Origin: Laburnicola sp. R22_1
Lineage: Eukaryota; Ascomycota; Dothideomycetes; Pleosporales; Didymosphaeriaceae
Length of the DNA stretch: 64,000 nucleotides
Reading direction: 5' to 3'
NCBI GenBank assembly: GCA_014281115.1
Contig: JACONQ010000008.1
Span: 1,612,001 to 1,676,000, forward strand
Position numbers and translations under genes: made by a program. Positions 37,610 through 50,500 of this stretch are shown piece after piece (positions within the stretch are counted from its first letter, which is position 1; every line of letters starts with the position of its first letter). The notes below the pieces were generated by a model that searched no databases, was not told the origin of the DNA, and saw only the letters and a list, made by a program, of their open reading frames with translations.

Positions 37610-40600
37610 ATGCCTAAGTATACTAGACTATATAATTAGTATATTAAAGAAATAGAAATATTAGAGAAAACACTACGCAAGGGAATAAGACCTATATATT
37701 AGAATAATAAGATTAATATAGCAAATAATCCTTCTTAGTTAGAAATGCAATTATACGCGGCATATACTATTACTAAGTATTATACGTTATACTAGAAAGG
37801 AACAGCTTTCTTAGAGTTATTCTAGAAAGACTTTAAAGAATAGAAAGAACACTATTTTTTAGAGTTAGGCCATACGTATAAGAGAGAGCTTATAGCAGTC
37901 CTAAGAAAAAAGGCCATTAAGCTAAAAACAAATACTAAAGCTATAAGTACTAGCAAGCTATATAAAGTAGCCAAAGGTAATATAGATACTACTTATACAA
38001 CACTGCCTTTTCTAGCTCGCTTAACTCCTTGTACGCAAACACTAAGGCTAATCTTAAAGATACCTAAGCTAGTTAGGCTGTCGCATAAACCTGAATAGAG
38101 TAAGCCGCTACCACTATAGGCATCTATATAGCTATAGGTCCCTATAGATATCTTAAAAGAATCTTTATATAAGTATTAAAGACAATTCTATTTGTATAAA
38201 TAACTAAATAAACCACTACTCTTTATATATAGTACCTAACTACTATTTTGCCCACCTACTCGCAATTATTAAACGCCGTATAGAATAGAGCCACCACTAG
38301 TCAAACGCGAATTATAGGCACTATACTAATCTATATAGACTAAGCCTATACTATAATCTAATCTATATAAGCTTTTACCTAAGCATAACCTACCTTCTTA
38401 GAGAATTCTAGCTAATAAGATAATCTAATTTTAAAAGTCATAGAATAAGAATAATAACTATACTAGAGCTCTATATAACATTTTAGCAGATAAGACTAGG
38501 ATCTTTATAAATCTATGCAGACGCCTAGATATTACTAAGGATTAATACCTAGATATCTTTCTAGATATCCTTACTAGCTGTGCGGCACAGTATTATCTCT
38601 ATACTATCTATTCTAAATAATTGTAAAAGTGCTTATACAAAGCACTTAACAGTTTCTTTAACACTACAATTAACTATAACTAGTATTAGACAGACTAGAC
38701 TATAATAACTTTCGCATAATACTAGCGCAAGAACTCTAATAAGAGTCTACACAAAGTCCTAGAGGTAATAATTAATAGGCTTACCCTTATATAGAGAGTA
38801 TTAGGTGTAGACTTTACTAGGAAAATTCCTCTCTATACTACTATTATATAAGCATGCCGTAGACACCTAGAGCTAGAGTAGACTATATTTACTCCTAAGC
38901 CTATCTATAAAGCTCTATTTGCTAATCTCTATGTGTTAATCTAAGTTGTAATTAATTGCCAATCTAATTAGCACTTATAAGAGGCTAATATATACTACAC
39001 TAATTGCAAATATAACTTTTCTATATAAAGAGGCAGACTACTAGTTCCTTATAGACAAGGATTTTGTAGACAATTTGTACTATTATTATCGCAATTTAGA
39101 TTCTAATTAAATAACATTTATATAAGATTAAAGAAGTGTTTTGTGTGCTATAAGAAAGGTTGTTAGTCTTCTAACCATCCACGCGATAAGCGTATCCGCG
39201 CGATAAGGCAGTATATTACCTTTTATAAAGAGCATAATAATAAAACGCCTTTGTACAAAACTATTTAGTTCTATATTTAGGATATAGAAAGGTATAATAA
39301 TAAGGAACCTGCTTCGCACAAAGAAGAGGAGCAGAGTAAAGATAGTAAGAATGGCAACAATTAAGTGTCCTACCTAACCACTACTACCAATCTTTACCGC
39401 ACAACTGGCGAACATATCTATAAGACAGAGCTAAAGGAGTGTGCGGAATAGTTTATTCTTAAAGATTAATACTATACAATATACTAAGGTAAATTATGGG
39501 ATATAGGTATAGTAAGGATTTCTACTATTAGTAAGGCATAGCTAGAGGCATATATATAAGAGAACTCTTATACAAAGATTAATTAGACACCTAGCAACAC
39601 TATTATTAGCTTTAGAGGTTAGAACCTATAAGGATTTCTAGAAACTATACAAATTATAAATCTAATAGGAATGGTTACCTACCACATTCTAGACACTCTA
39701 ATACTATTCCTGCTGTCACTAGCAGATGCTAATAAGCTGGGTGCCTACTTTAACAATGTTTTAGATATTATTATATAAAATAATAATACAACTATACCTA
39801 TTGTACGTAAATAGGAACACCCTTTCTTTAATATTAGCAAGGAAGAAACTGTGTCTTTTTTTACTAAACAAGAACTCCGTTGCCTTTATTAACAATTTAG
39901 ACATCTCTATATAAAAAGACTTTAGAAGATGCTTACTAATGCTGGCTATAAAGTAGATGCCATTATACTAAATAAAATTTAGATGTTTTGCCACCACTAT
40001 TAATTGCATAAATAAGCCCTACGTTGCTTTAAGTTTACTATTAAGAATAACACCTACTTTAACTATAAGATTATTATTAATATTGTACGTATTAGAACTA
40101 GAGACGCACTATATATTATAGATAAAGACATATTATTTTAAGCTACAATCTTCTTAAAATTAATGTCTGCATAAGATGCGTGGGAAGCCCTCTATAGATA
40201 CTAGATTAATGTCTACTAAGGTCTATCTAACTATATTATATATAACCTAGGTACAAACTTTATATTAGATAAGATTAGAAACTATACAAAGATTATTAGC
40301 GTAACCTGTAGGCAGATACCTATAGAAGCACATTAGGTAATAGGGAAGGTTAAGTATTCGCACGCACCCTTTTGCAAAGCCTTTAACATTCTTAAAGCTA
40401 AACTAGAAGATTGTATAGATAAGGAGGACATTCTCTAAATAGCTATTAAAGCTATTAATAATACTATAGGCCTAGATAGCCTTATATCCACACTACTAGT
40501 CTTTAGCGTATATCCTAGGATTAGTATAGATTCTTCTCTATCGCCTAATATTATCGCACGTATAAATACTATACAAAAGGCAATAAAGATATTATAGAAG

Positions 40601-42582
40601 GAAAGAAATAAGACTGATATTATTTATACGCTAAATATCTGTAATAGTTTATTAGCAGCGCATAAAGCTCTTAAGCTCCTACTTAAATCTAAGGTTATAG
40701 TCTAAAGAGAGAAATGTGGATAGATAGGCCTATATAAGATTAAGGACATTAAGGATAGAGATATAATTCTTAATCTAGGAAATAGTCTAGTAAAGTTTCG
40801 CTATACGCAAGTTAAGCTATACTATCGTAAAGAAGATTACACTCTCCTACTATTACATAAGGCAGATAATATCGCCCCTATATAAAGGGATCCTTTAGAG
40901 AAGAGAAGAAGAGGCCGCCTAAGGAAGAATGCTGTATTCTTTTCCTAGAAGGAGATAAGCAATTAGGAACTATCTCTAAAGCTCTATGCAAAAGGTATAA
41001 TTACAATATCTAGAGTACCTTTTAAAGAGTTAGATTGTATAGATATGGACGCTCTTATTGCTAATAGCATATTTAAGATTCTTCTCTTTAATCTATCTAA
41101 GTATAAGGGCAGAATCTTTAACCTCTGCCTTATATAAGAAGTTAAGGGCAAGACTACTTAACTATATAAGAAATCCTGCCTTGTGTTTACTGGTCACTCT
41201 AATAAGGAGAAGAATAAAATTCTTACCTAATTACCTACTATCTAAAGGATAAGCCAGCGCCTACTCCTTGTATTAGGAGTAAGCCTTTAGATAATATATA
41301 GAATGCATTTTAAACTGCGAGATATTACCTAGGTCTATATTTAGTCTACTAACAAACTAAACTGCACACTCTATACTAGACTATCTAAGAAACTACACAC
41401 AAACTTTCTATAAGATATAATCTTTTATATTATATAACTACTCTATAGTGTAGCTAAATTAGGTCTTTACTAGTTTAAGACCTACTACAACTACTATAAA
41501 GAGAAACTTAGTATAATAACTTTGTTATACAACCTATGTCTGCTTATTACTAATGAAGAAGAGCACACCTTTGGGATTACTAGCCTTTAGACAAATAACA
41601 CTCTTAGCATTATTAAAAAACACTTCGCACAAAGAGAAGAAGAAGAGCTAAAGAAAGCAGCCTTCTATATAAAGGATAAGACTGTCTTTGCTAAAGACTA
41701 ACCTATTAAGTTTAATAGTAGAAGAATTTAGCTTATATATAATACTATAGTTTTTATATAGAAAGGGCAAGCAAAGGACCTTTGCACAATTAACCCTAAA
41801 GATAAGGGTGCTACTTAGAGGTATATAGAGCACCGTGCAAGAGGCGCCTACATTGTATCTATATGCTAACTAGAAGCCGTATTTAATTTGTCTATTACCA
41901 CTTAGACTACATTACTGTTATACAAAGACATTAAGGTATTAAACGCATAAATCTAATAGCAGATTAATAATAGTAAGCGCGGTCTTATCTTTATACTATT
42001 AAATCTTTAATGCGCAAAGCTGTTTATCTTTACTAATAGCTTATTTACTAATAATAAGAACCTAAGCTTATAATTAGAATTTCTAATTGCTCTAGGTAAT
42101 AAGTATTGTATAGGTAATAATAACAACTTTAAAATCTTAGCAAACATTATACACTAGAATTTAACTAAGTGTAAGAGAGTAATAAGAAGTGTTCTTGCTA
42201 GTAAGCTATATAGTATAGTAGAAGGATTTAATAATACTATTACTATTAGCACAATTCTCTAAAAGATTATATGCACGTTTAGTCTACCGCAAATTCCTAT
42301 AGTTATCTATATAGATTTAAAGTCTCTCTATAACTGCCTTATATAACTAGGAGCCACAAATAAGAAGCGCCTTATAATTAATATTATGTTACTCCGCAAA
42401 TTATATAAGCACCGCAAGATCAAAAGATTAAATAGATTAATAGGAAGAACAATCCTACTAATGCCTATACAAAGAAGGTCCTAAACTAGGCTCTAGAGTC
42501 CTTAATCTCTAGCAACACCTTAACAATTACTATTAAAGCATTAGTGGATTACATTAAGCCTGCCCGCGCGAGCTCTTCCTAG
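37610..42582 (+). pseudogene. Copia-A gag-pol polyprotein, about 1,650 codons
   Basis: From the ATG at 37610 one frame stays open, apart from point stops, to about 42420. Gag ends in a cysteine motif at 39137, CFVCYKKGC*SSNHP (CX2CX4CX5H, residue 510). The protease region near 39500 is not resolvable. Integrase-like sequence spans about 39960-40560 (AINNTIGLDSLISTLLVFSVYP at its end), with a C-terminal strand-rich part to 40850. RT spans about 41108-41570 (GRIFNLCLI, QRISQRLLLVLGVSL read through a stop, LRDIT, then ITNEEEHTFGIT). RNase H spans about 42010-42560 (AKLFIFTNSLFTNNKNLS; Asn at 42035 for the first catalytic Asp; ASKLYSIVEGF with Lys for Glu). A one-base deletion near 42420-42440, compared with 59960-60010 in copy 2, shifts the last 50 codons. 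The family assignment rests on RT and RNase H. Confidence 0.85.
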
Positions 42583-43664
42583 CCTCCACATAGAACTATT
42601 TTCTTATTATTTATTTATTCTTCTGCGCAATATATATTTTTAATTCTTTTTGCACGCACATATTACTTAAACATACGCTTTCTTCCTATCTATTTATTCG
42701 CATAGGAAGAAAAGAGACATAGTACACATTTATTTACAGAAGAGTTTTTTTATTTTAGTACTTATAGATAATGTCTAGAAGTGTCTATCCTACTATCTAG
42801 ACCTATCCTGTGCGATAATCGCACCTCGCACCATAGCTCTGCCACATACAAGAACTGCACAATTCTACCTAAAAGTTTACCACTATATAACACTTAGTAA
42901 AGAGTCTAGGGTCAGAGTTACTACTATAGTGGTAAGCGTATATAGTGCCCCTAAGGACACCGCGCAACTAGACAAAAAGCGCGCGAAAGTAGCCCTTGCG
43001 CTAAATAAGCTTAGCAAGCTACAGACATAGGTTTATACTAGCTATAAGAATAATATTAATATTATACAAAGATAGATATATAATACGCAACTCCTTAGCC
43101 TATTTTCTATAGTTAGTATCTATATAGAAGCAAAGAATAGAGGAACTTATATTAATAGATATGCCCTAGATAAATATATAGGTCGCCTAGGAACTAGTTA
43201 AGAGGGTAATACGCATTCTTTCCCCTAGAAGAGCCACTATAGTGGCATTAAAGCTAGGAAGGCCTAGCTAGTTAAGACCTACTAGTATAAGTGCCATTGT
43301 CTACACTAAGGTAGCATTATATAGAGACAAGATATTATATAATAAGGGATATAATTTAGCACTATACAAAATAGAGAATTAGCTTAATAAAAAGAGAAAA
43401 GAGCTACAGAGAAGGGATATATATAGAGAGATGTTTAAAGTAGAGGATAAGAAAGAGAAGAATAGAGAAAGAAAAGCCCACCTTATATATTTCTTCCTTC
43501 TGTCTAGAGCCTTAATTTCTACCCCTTATTAGGATTTATCTTCTCCTTATCTAATATTATATAATTGCCTAATATCGCTGTCTAAATAGATAAGACAACT
43601 AGGTCTATCTATTATATAAGGAATAAACTAAGCAAAAGAACTCTATATAAACAATATATTATTA
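42583..43664 (+). other. Copia-A 3' internal region
   Basis: Follows the polyprotein and has a parallel copy at about 60120-61165. No domain recognised. Some open plus-strand stretches (for example 42830-43330) are shared by both copies and could be an additional small ORF or 3' leader. It is interrupted by the Fot1-like element and resumes at 45518-45797 up to the 3' LTR. Confidence 0.6.
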
Positions 43665-45515
43665 ACGTGTTTACAAGCGTGCCGTCAGTACAAGCGAGCC
43701 GTTAACCCTACTAACTTTCTACACTTAAAAAGCCACGTAGTTTAACAACACATTAAAATTCTATTAATATAATAGCTTTCCTAAATTAAGCAGTATCTAT
43801 AGAAGCCTTCTTGCACGTACGTGAGTTGTGCCCAGGCTTCCTGCAGCGCGTGCAGCGCGCTGAAGCCTGCCGGCTCGCACCTAACCGCGCCTGGCTATAC
43901 CGCGTTTCTCCCTCTAGTTGCTGCTTAACAGCCTTCTAAGCAATAATATCCTCTCCCTCTGCCTTTAATAGAGTGCCTCGCTTCTAGATCTGTTTCTTTT
44001 TGCGCTGTTTACGCGTTGTGGCTGCCTTATTTGCCCTCTGTAGACTAGCTATCTTATCGCGCATAAGCACTATTAAATGCGCCATTCTCTTAGCCCCTCT
44101 TATAAGCCGATTAAGCGACTAGATAACTGATGTAGGAGAGGATCCTTAATGCCTTTGGATCCGCTTATGAACTAGAGTTGACTGAGCGCCTAGCTTGCGC
44201 GCGTTGCTTAGTGTTGCAGACTTCTATAGGGTCTCTAGTAGGGCTGCTGGCGACGGCGTACGAAGCTTCACATTAAGCTTTAATATTACCGCCTCTAGAT
44301 TGTGTGGGACTAGCCTAGCGCCTTGAAAGCTTGCGCAGATATTCTCCTTTATAATTAACTGGTTGTAGGCGGCGCGGAAGGCTGGTAGGAACTTAAGCTT
44401 AGTGATATGGTTGATGTGGTCGCGTATTAGGCCCTCGACCTGGCGCCCGTACGCCTGCTTTAACGGCGAGAAACAGCCAACGTTAAGCGGTTGCAGAAGG
44501 TGTGACGAATGTGGCGGCATATAGAGAGTGTAGATCTTGTTCTTCTTGCAGATCTCCTAGAATTTGAGCGAGTTGTGACTCTTATGGCTGTTAAGTATTA
44601 GTAGCTGACGCGCGCCTACTCTACGCTCTACTGTATGCTTGATAAAATGCTGTGGCTAGGCAACACTAAGCTTGTTTATAGTCTAGCCATTGTCGCTGAG
44701 ACTAATAGCCCAGTCACCTGGTATATCGTCGCCCTTGTACTAGGCAGAGAGGTGGTACTGGCCAGCGAAGATGATAAAGGGCGGGATTGCCCACCCAGCA
44801 GCGTTGATTCCGTGGATCGCCGTTACCTACTCACGATTGCCTGGCTGGATCGCTTTTGGCTGGCCATGCCTCTCTGAGCCAGTAACGACTAGCTGGGAGG
44901 ATATTTTACCCATTAGAAAGCCAGTCTTGTCGAAGTTGAAGGTATCCTCGTCGCAGATACCGTAGGTGGCCTTTGTACGTGCTACTAGCTTAAACTAGGC
45001 CTGTATAACTGTCAGGTCCTCGCAGAGGGCTCGCTGTCGATCGTAGGGTCGATTAAATCGCGTTGTGAGGCTGTCTGTTCGCTTGACAAAGTTCCTAGGC
45101 CACTGCTGGCCAATGTGGCCTGCGCTGCGCTTAGTGAGTAGCTTATTCGCCATATCTCGTACAGCACCTAGAGTGGGCGCAAAGCCTTGCGAATCTAGGT
45201 TAAGTATTTGCTTAACAATCACCTTCTCTTCTAGCTTGGTAAGCTTCTTTGATTTGGGCTGGTAATTGTGTCGCGCAGCCATTCCGGCGCGTTGGTTGCG
45301 CAGCGTTGATTGAGGGACGTTAAACGTTAAGGCAGCGCGATTTTCGCTCTAAATCTGATTTTTATTAATAGCTGAGATAGCAAGGAAGATATCTCCTTCG
45401 TTATAGGGCAATTGAGTTGTAGTTGGTTGAGGCATTGTAGTTTGCTTATCGCGCATTACGGAAAGTTGGTGGGGTTGACGGCTCGCTTGTACTGACGGCA
45501 CGCTTGTAAACACGT
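43665..45515 (-). mobile_element. Complete Fot1/pogo-type DNA transposon nested in Copia-A
   Basis: 1,851 bp with about 55-bp terminal inverted repeats (ACGTGTTTACAAGCGTGCCG...; 43665-43719 and the complement of 45461-45515). The arms differ at only three sites, all C in the right arm and T in the left. TA flanks both ends (43663-43664, 45516-45517), the expected target of this family. The corresponding site in Copia-A copy 2 (about 61165-61180) is empty. It is less mutated than its host, so it inserted later. Confidence 0.95.
43786..45435 (-). pseudogene. Fot1/pogo-type transposase, 549 codons, about ten point stops
   Basis: A single frame from ATG (45435) to TAA (43786-43788) without frameshift. 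N-terminus: helix-turn-helix of the psq/CENP-B kind (AALTFNVPQSTLRNQRAG), then a second HTH region (QWPRNFVKRTDSL). DDE core: Asp169 present (FNFDKTGF), residue 282 is Asn in ILNSHKSH, residue 318 is Asn in LQPLNVGCF; family members carry Asp at both, and the 282-318 spacing fits DD35D. C-terminus: a basic coiled coil, then an intact CCHC zinc knuckle CTRCRKPGHNSRTC starting at residue 528. Several stops (44992, in SA*YK, in VA*PQ) sit at probable Trp codons, TGG to TAG. The encoded enzyme would excise and insert the element at TA, but this copy is dead. Confidence 0.93.
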
Positions 45516-45797
45516 TACCATAATCTTATTATTAACTGCTCAATCTTACCCTTAACCGCTATTAGCCAGATCGCTACTCTACTACTAATAAGCCTAATCG
45601 CGTCTCTAACAAATGGCAGCAAAGTATAACAAATAGTTACTTAATAGAATCTTTCTATTAACTAGAGAAAACTAGCCAGAGTAGGAGGCATACAGTTAGG
45701 AGAATAATAAATAGATAGGGTGAATATTAGCAAGTAGATAGTTTGTGTGGAGGAAGAGAGAACTACTAATAGCAACCTTAAAATAAAAAGTTGCTAG

Positions 45798-46086
45798 TGT
45801 CTATATACTATATAGGCAAGGGCATCTAAGAGTGTTAAGATTTTAATATTGCCGTATAATAGTATTATGTAGGGATTATATAATGCCTATACGCCGCGGC
45901 CTATACGCCATAGAATTTTCTCCTTTCTATCCGCACTCTCTCTAGAGACAAGCAATTAATACTAAGTTATTCTATTATATTATTTTCCTTTCCTTATATA
46001 ATCGCTTCGTACATCCTCTACGCTTACTAGTATAGAGAATTAGAATTTAATGTCTATACAGCTAGCTGTAGAGTACCCATTTAATA
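45798..46086 (+). repeat. Copia-A 3' LTR (289 bp)
   Basis: Copy of 36708-36996 with many more C-to-T changes. Preceded by 'ggaggaagagag', a candidate purine tract about 45 bp upstream. Followed by GTGCT. Confidence 0.88.
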
Positions 46087-46770
46087 GTGCTACTATTTTT
46101 TATAAACTAGACTAGCTACTAGTCTAATTAGTATATAAGAATGGCCTTATATATAGTTAAGTATATCTATACCTTATGCTAGATAAGTATTTTATAGATA
46201 GAATAGAACTCTAGCGTAACTATATTAGTAGTAGTAGCGCAAAACTATAGTATACCCTCTTTAGAGATAGTAAGTACTTTTTTAAAAATAATATTAATAC
46301 CTAGATAGATAGTAGGGTATAAAGAGATAATAAAAGATTTATTAAGAATAACCTTAATATAGTAATAAAGTAATAGTGTATCTAGTATATATTACCCTTA
46401 TTCTACTTATAAGAAATTATACGTACCTATTAATATAGTAAATATTAACTTATATTATCTATAATAATATAAATAGTAAGTTTGTAATAATTAGAATAGT
46501 AAAAAAGAATACGTTATAGTGTTATTGCACTAAAATTTTATTCCTTTTTTAAAGTTCTAACTATAGTCTCTTTATAAAAACTTTGTATATAGAAGCTTTA
46601 CGCTAAGACTACTCGGCTTGCTTAGTAGTTTAAACACGTATTTTTGTAATTACCTTTTTACGCTCTTTTTAATTACTAAATAGGGGGCTCTGCATTTTTT
46701 ATTATATTATTTAAGATAAAAGCCTTTGTTGTTCTACCCCTAGGTAGATAAATTAACATTACATAATACT
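46087..46770 (+). repeat. Family X, right half
   Basis: Continuation of 36420-36707 across Copia-A. It ends with the shared block 'ccctaggtagataaattaac' at about 46740-46765. Confidence 0.75.
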
Positions 46771-47048
46771 TAGTAAAGGGCCTAGGTATAGTTATATTAC
46801 TATAGTAGTAGGCGTATACAGTGCCCCTAAGATAACTATATAACTAGACTATTTTTTTATAGACAAAGCCGCATTCCGCAGCTATACTTTAGTAAAAGAA
46901 ATAACTAGCTATAGCCTATTTTTCTATGTATTAGCTCTTAGCAAAAAAAATATTAAATGTATATAAATAAGTTAACAACGCGCTTATTATTTAGCATCCT
47001 ATAAGACTATTACGTATACTAGCTTAGGGTTAACTTAACTATAGTTTA
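46771..47048 (+). repeat. Mixed relic: Copia-A 3' region fragment and other repeat
   Basis: 46777-46855 resembles 42890-42975 of Copia-A (shared 'agtgcccctaag'). 46855-46930 resembles 35235-35310 (shared 'gcagctat' and 'tagctata'). It ends at the solo LTR. Confidence 0.55.
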
Positions 47049-47326
47049 TGTAACAGTTTGTGTCTGTCTCTCTACTAGTTATTTACTATTACCTTTTCTT
47101 TCACACCCTAATAGCGCCTTTTACCTTATAGAAGGCATCTTTTCTAGTTAGTATTAGCGCGTAGTTAGCGTAGGCCTACGCTCTACGCTGCCTACTATAT
47201 AAGTAAGGGCCCCCTAGATTTCTTGCTTATCCCCTATCTTAGTATAGTCTTAATTTAGTTATCTCTTTTAACTATACTAGCTGTTTCTAAGAGGTTTGCC
47301 CTATAAGGCTGTGTACTACCCTTATA
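47049..47326 (+). repeat. Solo chromovirus LTR (278 bp) with GTTTA duplication
   Basis: Exactly the length of the chromovirus LTR and aligns end to end, but strongly RIP-mutated (ends CTTATA for CTTACA). It is bounded by GTTTA on both sides (47044-47048, 47327-47331), so it is a true solo LTR left by recombination between the two LTRs of a former element, older than the complete copy at 23758. Confidence 0.93.
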
Positions 47327-47348
47327 GTTTAGAACTATTATTAACTAG

Positions 47349-47537
47349 TGTAAGGACGGTACACGGCCTTATAAGGCTAACCTATTAGGAATAGCTAGAA
47401 TAGTTAAAAGAGCTAGTTAAATTAATACTATTCTAAGATAGTAGATAAGAAAGGGATATAGAGGGCTCTTTTTTATATAAAGGGCGGCGTAGGGCATAGG
47501 CCTACGCTAGCCACACGCTAACACTAACTAGAAAAGG
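47349..47537 (-). repeat. Truncated reverse chromovirus-type LTR
   Basis: Starts TGTAAGGACGGTACACGG and matches the reverse LTR up to 'ctaactagaaaagg'. It is cut there by the start of the next LTR at 47538. Confidence 0.85.
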
Positions 47538-50500
47538 TGTAAGAGTGGTATATAGCCTTATAGGGCTAACCTATTAAAGATAGCTAGAATAGTTAAAAGA
47601 GCTAGTTAAATTAATACTATTTTAACATAGTAGATATGAAAGGGATATAGGAAGCCCTTTTTTATATAAAAGGTAGTGTAGAGCATAGGCCTATTCTAAT
47701 TACTATGCTAATACTAACTAGAAAAGGCGCCTTTAGGAAGGTAAAAGGCGTAAATAGAGGAAAATAAAGTGTAAAAGAAAGGTAATAAGGTGTGCTTAGT
47801 AGGAAGGCTAGTAAGTACTATTATATAATCCTCCTTTTAAGACCTAAAAATAGGAAGGAAAGTACGTAAAAATATACTGTGTTAGTAGATTTTTAACGTA
47901 ACTAGCACTATTTTAGGGCTAAAGAGGGCTAGAATAGGAGTAATAGGCCCCTATAGTTCTAGTAGTAGCCTTGGATTTTAATTTAGGTGCTATTTAGTAG
48001 AGATGTTAAGAAAAGTAGTTAAAAGTAAATTAGTACTAGATTAGAAACTATATCTTAGTGTTTAGCATTTTACTAATAGAGCGTATTCTTAGCTTTAATA
48101 CTATATAAAAATATAGTGAGCTAAAAAGATTCTAGTTAGTTTATTGTGCGCTAGCGTAATTATATTATATAAGGTTTTCTAGTACTATAGAAGAGCATTT
48201 TAAAAAATATATTAACCTAACTATATAATTTTTAATTAGGGTAGGGCAGCTTCTAAAGCTATAGAGGCTGCTAGTAGTAATAGGAATATCTAGAGGTAGA
48301 GATGCTAAAAGCTATAGGTGCCTTATATGTGCGTAATAGCTAGATAGCTACTAAATTAGTAGTAAGCTAGCTAAAAAGAGGATAGCTAAAGGTAAGGGCG
48401 CTAAAAGTAACAGATTCCTACGCGTAGTAGGCTAGCTAAGGAGCTACTTAACTAGTAGTAAACTAGGCTACTTATTTTAGTAGCTTAGAGTGCCCCTAGG
48501 GATAGAATAAGTTAGGTAACTAGTGGATTAGAGTAAGGGCTAATAGTTAGGGGGCAGCTTCTAATTATTAGCGTTCTAGAAGACTTTATTAGGCGGTTTA
48601 CTATCTAATTTATTGCCTAAGTATTCTTTCTATAAGAAATTAGACTTGGGGTTAATTAGGTTAGTAAATTTAGAGTTACTATTAGAGAGGTTATTATAAT
48701 AGGCAGTCTCTTTATCTACTAATCTGTTGCTATAATAGGTAGTATTATTATCTTCTAGGCTATTATTATAGTAAGTAATACTAAGTTTATAAAGATTATA
48801 CTTATTAAGCGCCTTTTCTCTAGCGTAATTACTATAGTTCTTACTAGGTTAGGCGTCTTCTTAACTAAAGTAATTAGGCTTAGGCTCTGCTTTAAAGTTT
48901 CTATTATTAGAAAGAGCAGTTAGAGTCGCCTAATATGCGTTAATTTTAGCACTCTTAGGAGATAATAGTATAAAGTTATTAGATTTAGAGGCTTTAAAGG
49001 CTAGCTGCTAGTAAGTTTATAGTAGAAGCAGGATTGTAATAGAAATGTTTAACTATAATTTATTAATAAGCTATACTAAAAGGTAGCTAGACAATATTAA
49101 TAGCCTAGTAATTAGTTGCCTAGCTAAATATTTAATAGGTAATAGGTAAGGGCTAGGGTAGTTATAGTAAAAGGAGTAGGTTTCTATAACTAGTACTACT
49201 CTAGTTTAAATATAAGCTTAACTATAGTCTAAAGTAGTAAAAAACTAAGGTAGAGTGTATAAGGCTACTTAGTAAGGTAGAGTAGTAGAAGATTAGAGCG
49301 GACTAGATAAGGCCACTTAGTAAGATTAGCACTAGGACAATCTAGTATTCAACTTTTTTAAGTATTAGAGCGGTTTATTAGGGGCGTCTATTATAGAGGT
49401 AGTAAGGAATAATAAAGAAAAATGCCTAAAAGGTTAATAGTTAGGCGTAGTAGAGTATTTAAATTTAGTAGATCTAGGTATCTTATAAGTGCAAGCTAGC
49501 ATACTTAGTAAGTAACATAGGAAGCCTTATAGAGAAGGTAAAAATATTGTTTATATAAAATCTTTGTAGGTAGTGCTGCGACCTTTTTAGAGCCTAATTC
49601 TAATTTTCTTTACTTAGTACCTTTAGCTCTTGCAGTATAACGCTAGTTAGGTATTATAGGCGAATTAGGTATTATAGGCAAAGTAGTCTTTAAAGGTAAG
49701 GTAGTTATTATTTGTTATTATTTATTATTATTTAGGAATATTTAGGGCGGCCTATTAATAGACTAGAGAATCTCTTTTAGTAAATTTAGGTGCAATCTAT
49801 TAAACTAGAGTATAAAGCCTTATAAGAGTAACTAATAGGACTTTCTATTACTACGCGTTATAACTAGTAGCTAGTAGACTTAGAATTCTAGCCTCTCTAA
49901 ATAGGCCTTAGTAGTATCTTAATTCTACTAGTATAAAGTAGTACTACTACTTCTATAACTTAGAGTAATCTTTCTTAATAGACTATAGTGGTATAATCTA
50001 TTAAACTAGTCTCTTATATAGGTAACTAATAAAACTCCCTATTTTTATATAATAAGTAGAGGAGGGACTTAGAAGTAGCCTTTTTTAATAAATCTTAAGA
50101 TAGTAAAATATAAACTTTCTAATAATAGGAATGCTTTCTAGTAACTAATAAACTTCCTATCCCTATATAATAAGTAGAGAAGAAACTTAGAAGTAGCCTC
50201 TCTTAATAGACCTTAGCGTAGTATAATAACTACCTAAAACTTCTACCCTAATCTAGTAAGCTTAGCGTAGTGTAATAACTACCTAGCACTAAAGTAACTA
50301 ATACGCTTCTAGCCTAATCTAGTAAGCTAAAACTTCTACTAAATTAACTGCCTATAGGTAGCGTCTTAAGAGAGGAGTAGATATTATATTGCTATCTATA
50401 ACCAAATAAAAATAGTTAGTTTTAGAATAATATAAGGGTGGTACACGGTCTTATAGGGCTAACCTATTAGAGATAGCTAGAATAGTTAAAAGAGCTAGTT

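Larger units (their letters stand above)
36708..46086 (+). mobile_element. Copia-A: Copia-type LTR retrotransposon with a nested Fot1-like transposon
   Basis: Two 289-bp LTRs (36708-36996 and 45798-46086) flank a gag-integrase-RT-RNase H frame in Copia order. The total is 9,379 bp, or about 7.5 kb without the transposon at 43665-45515. The flanks GTGAT/GTGCT are a probable 5-bp target duplication with one mismatch. The 5' LTR starts TATCC where the 3' LTR starts TGTC, a TG-to-TA change. The 3' LTR ends AATA where the 5' LTR ends AACA. A second, deleted copy lies at about 53031-62645. Confidence 0.88.

Noticed and set aside
44635..45265. Plus-strand open frames of 64-80 codons over the Fot1-like element
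   Set aside because: They lie opposite the transposase frame, which carries the recognisable HTH and DDE motifs. They are antisense by-products of a less mutated coding region.
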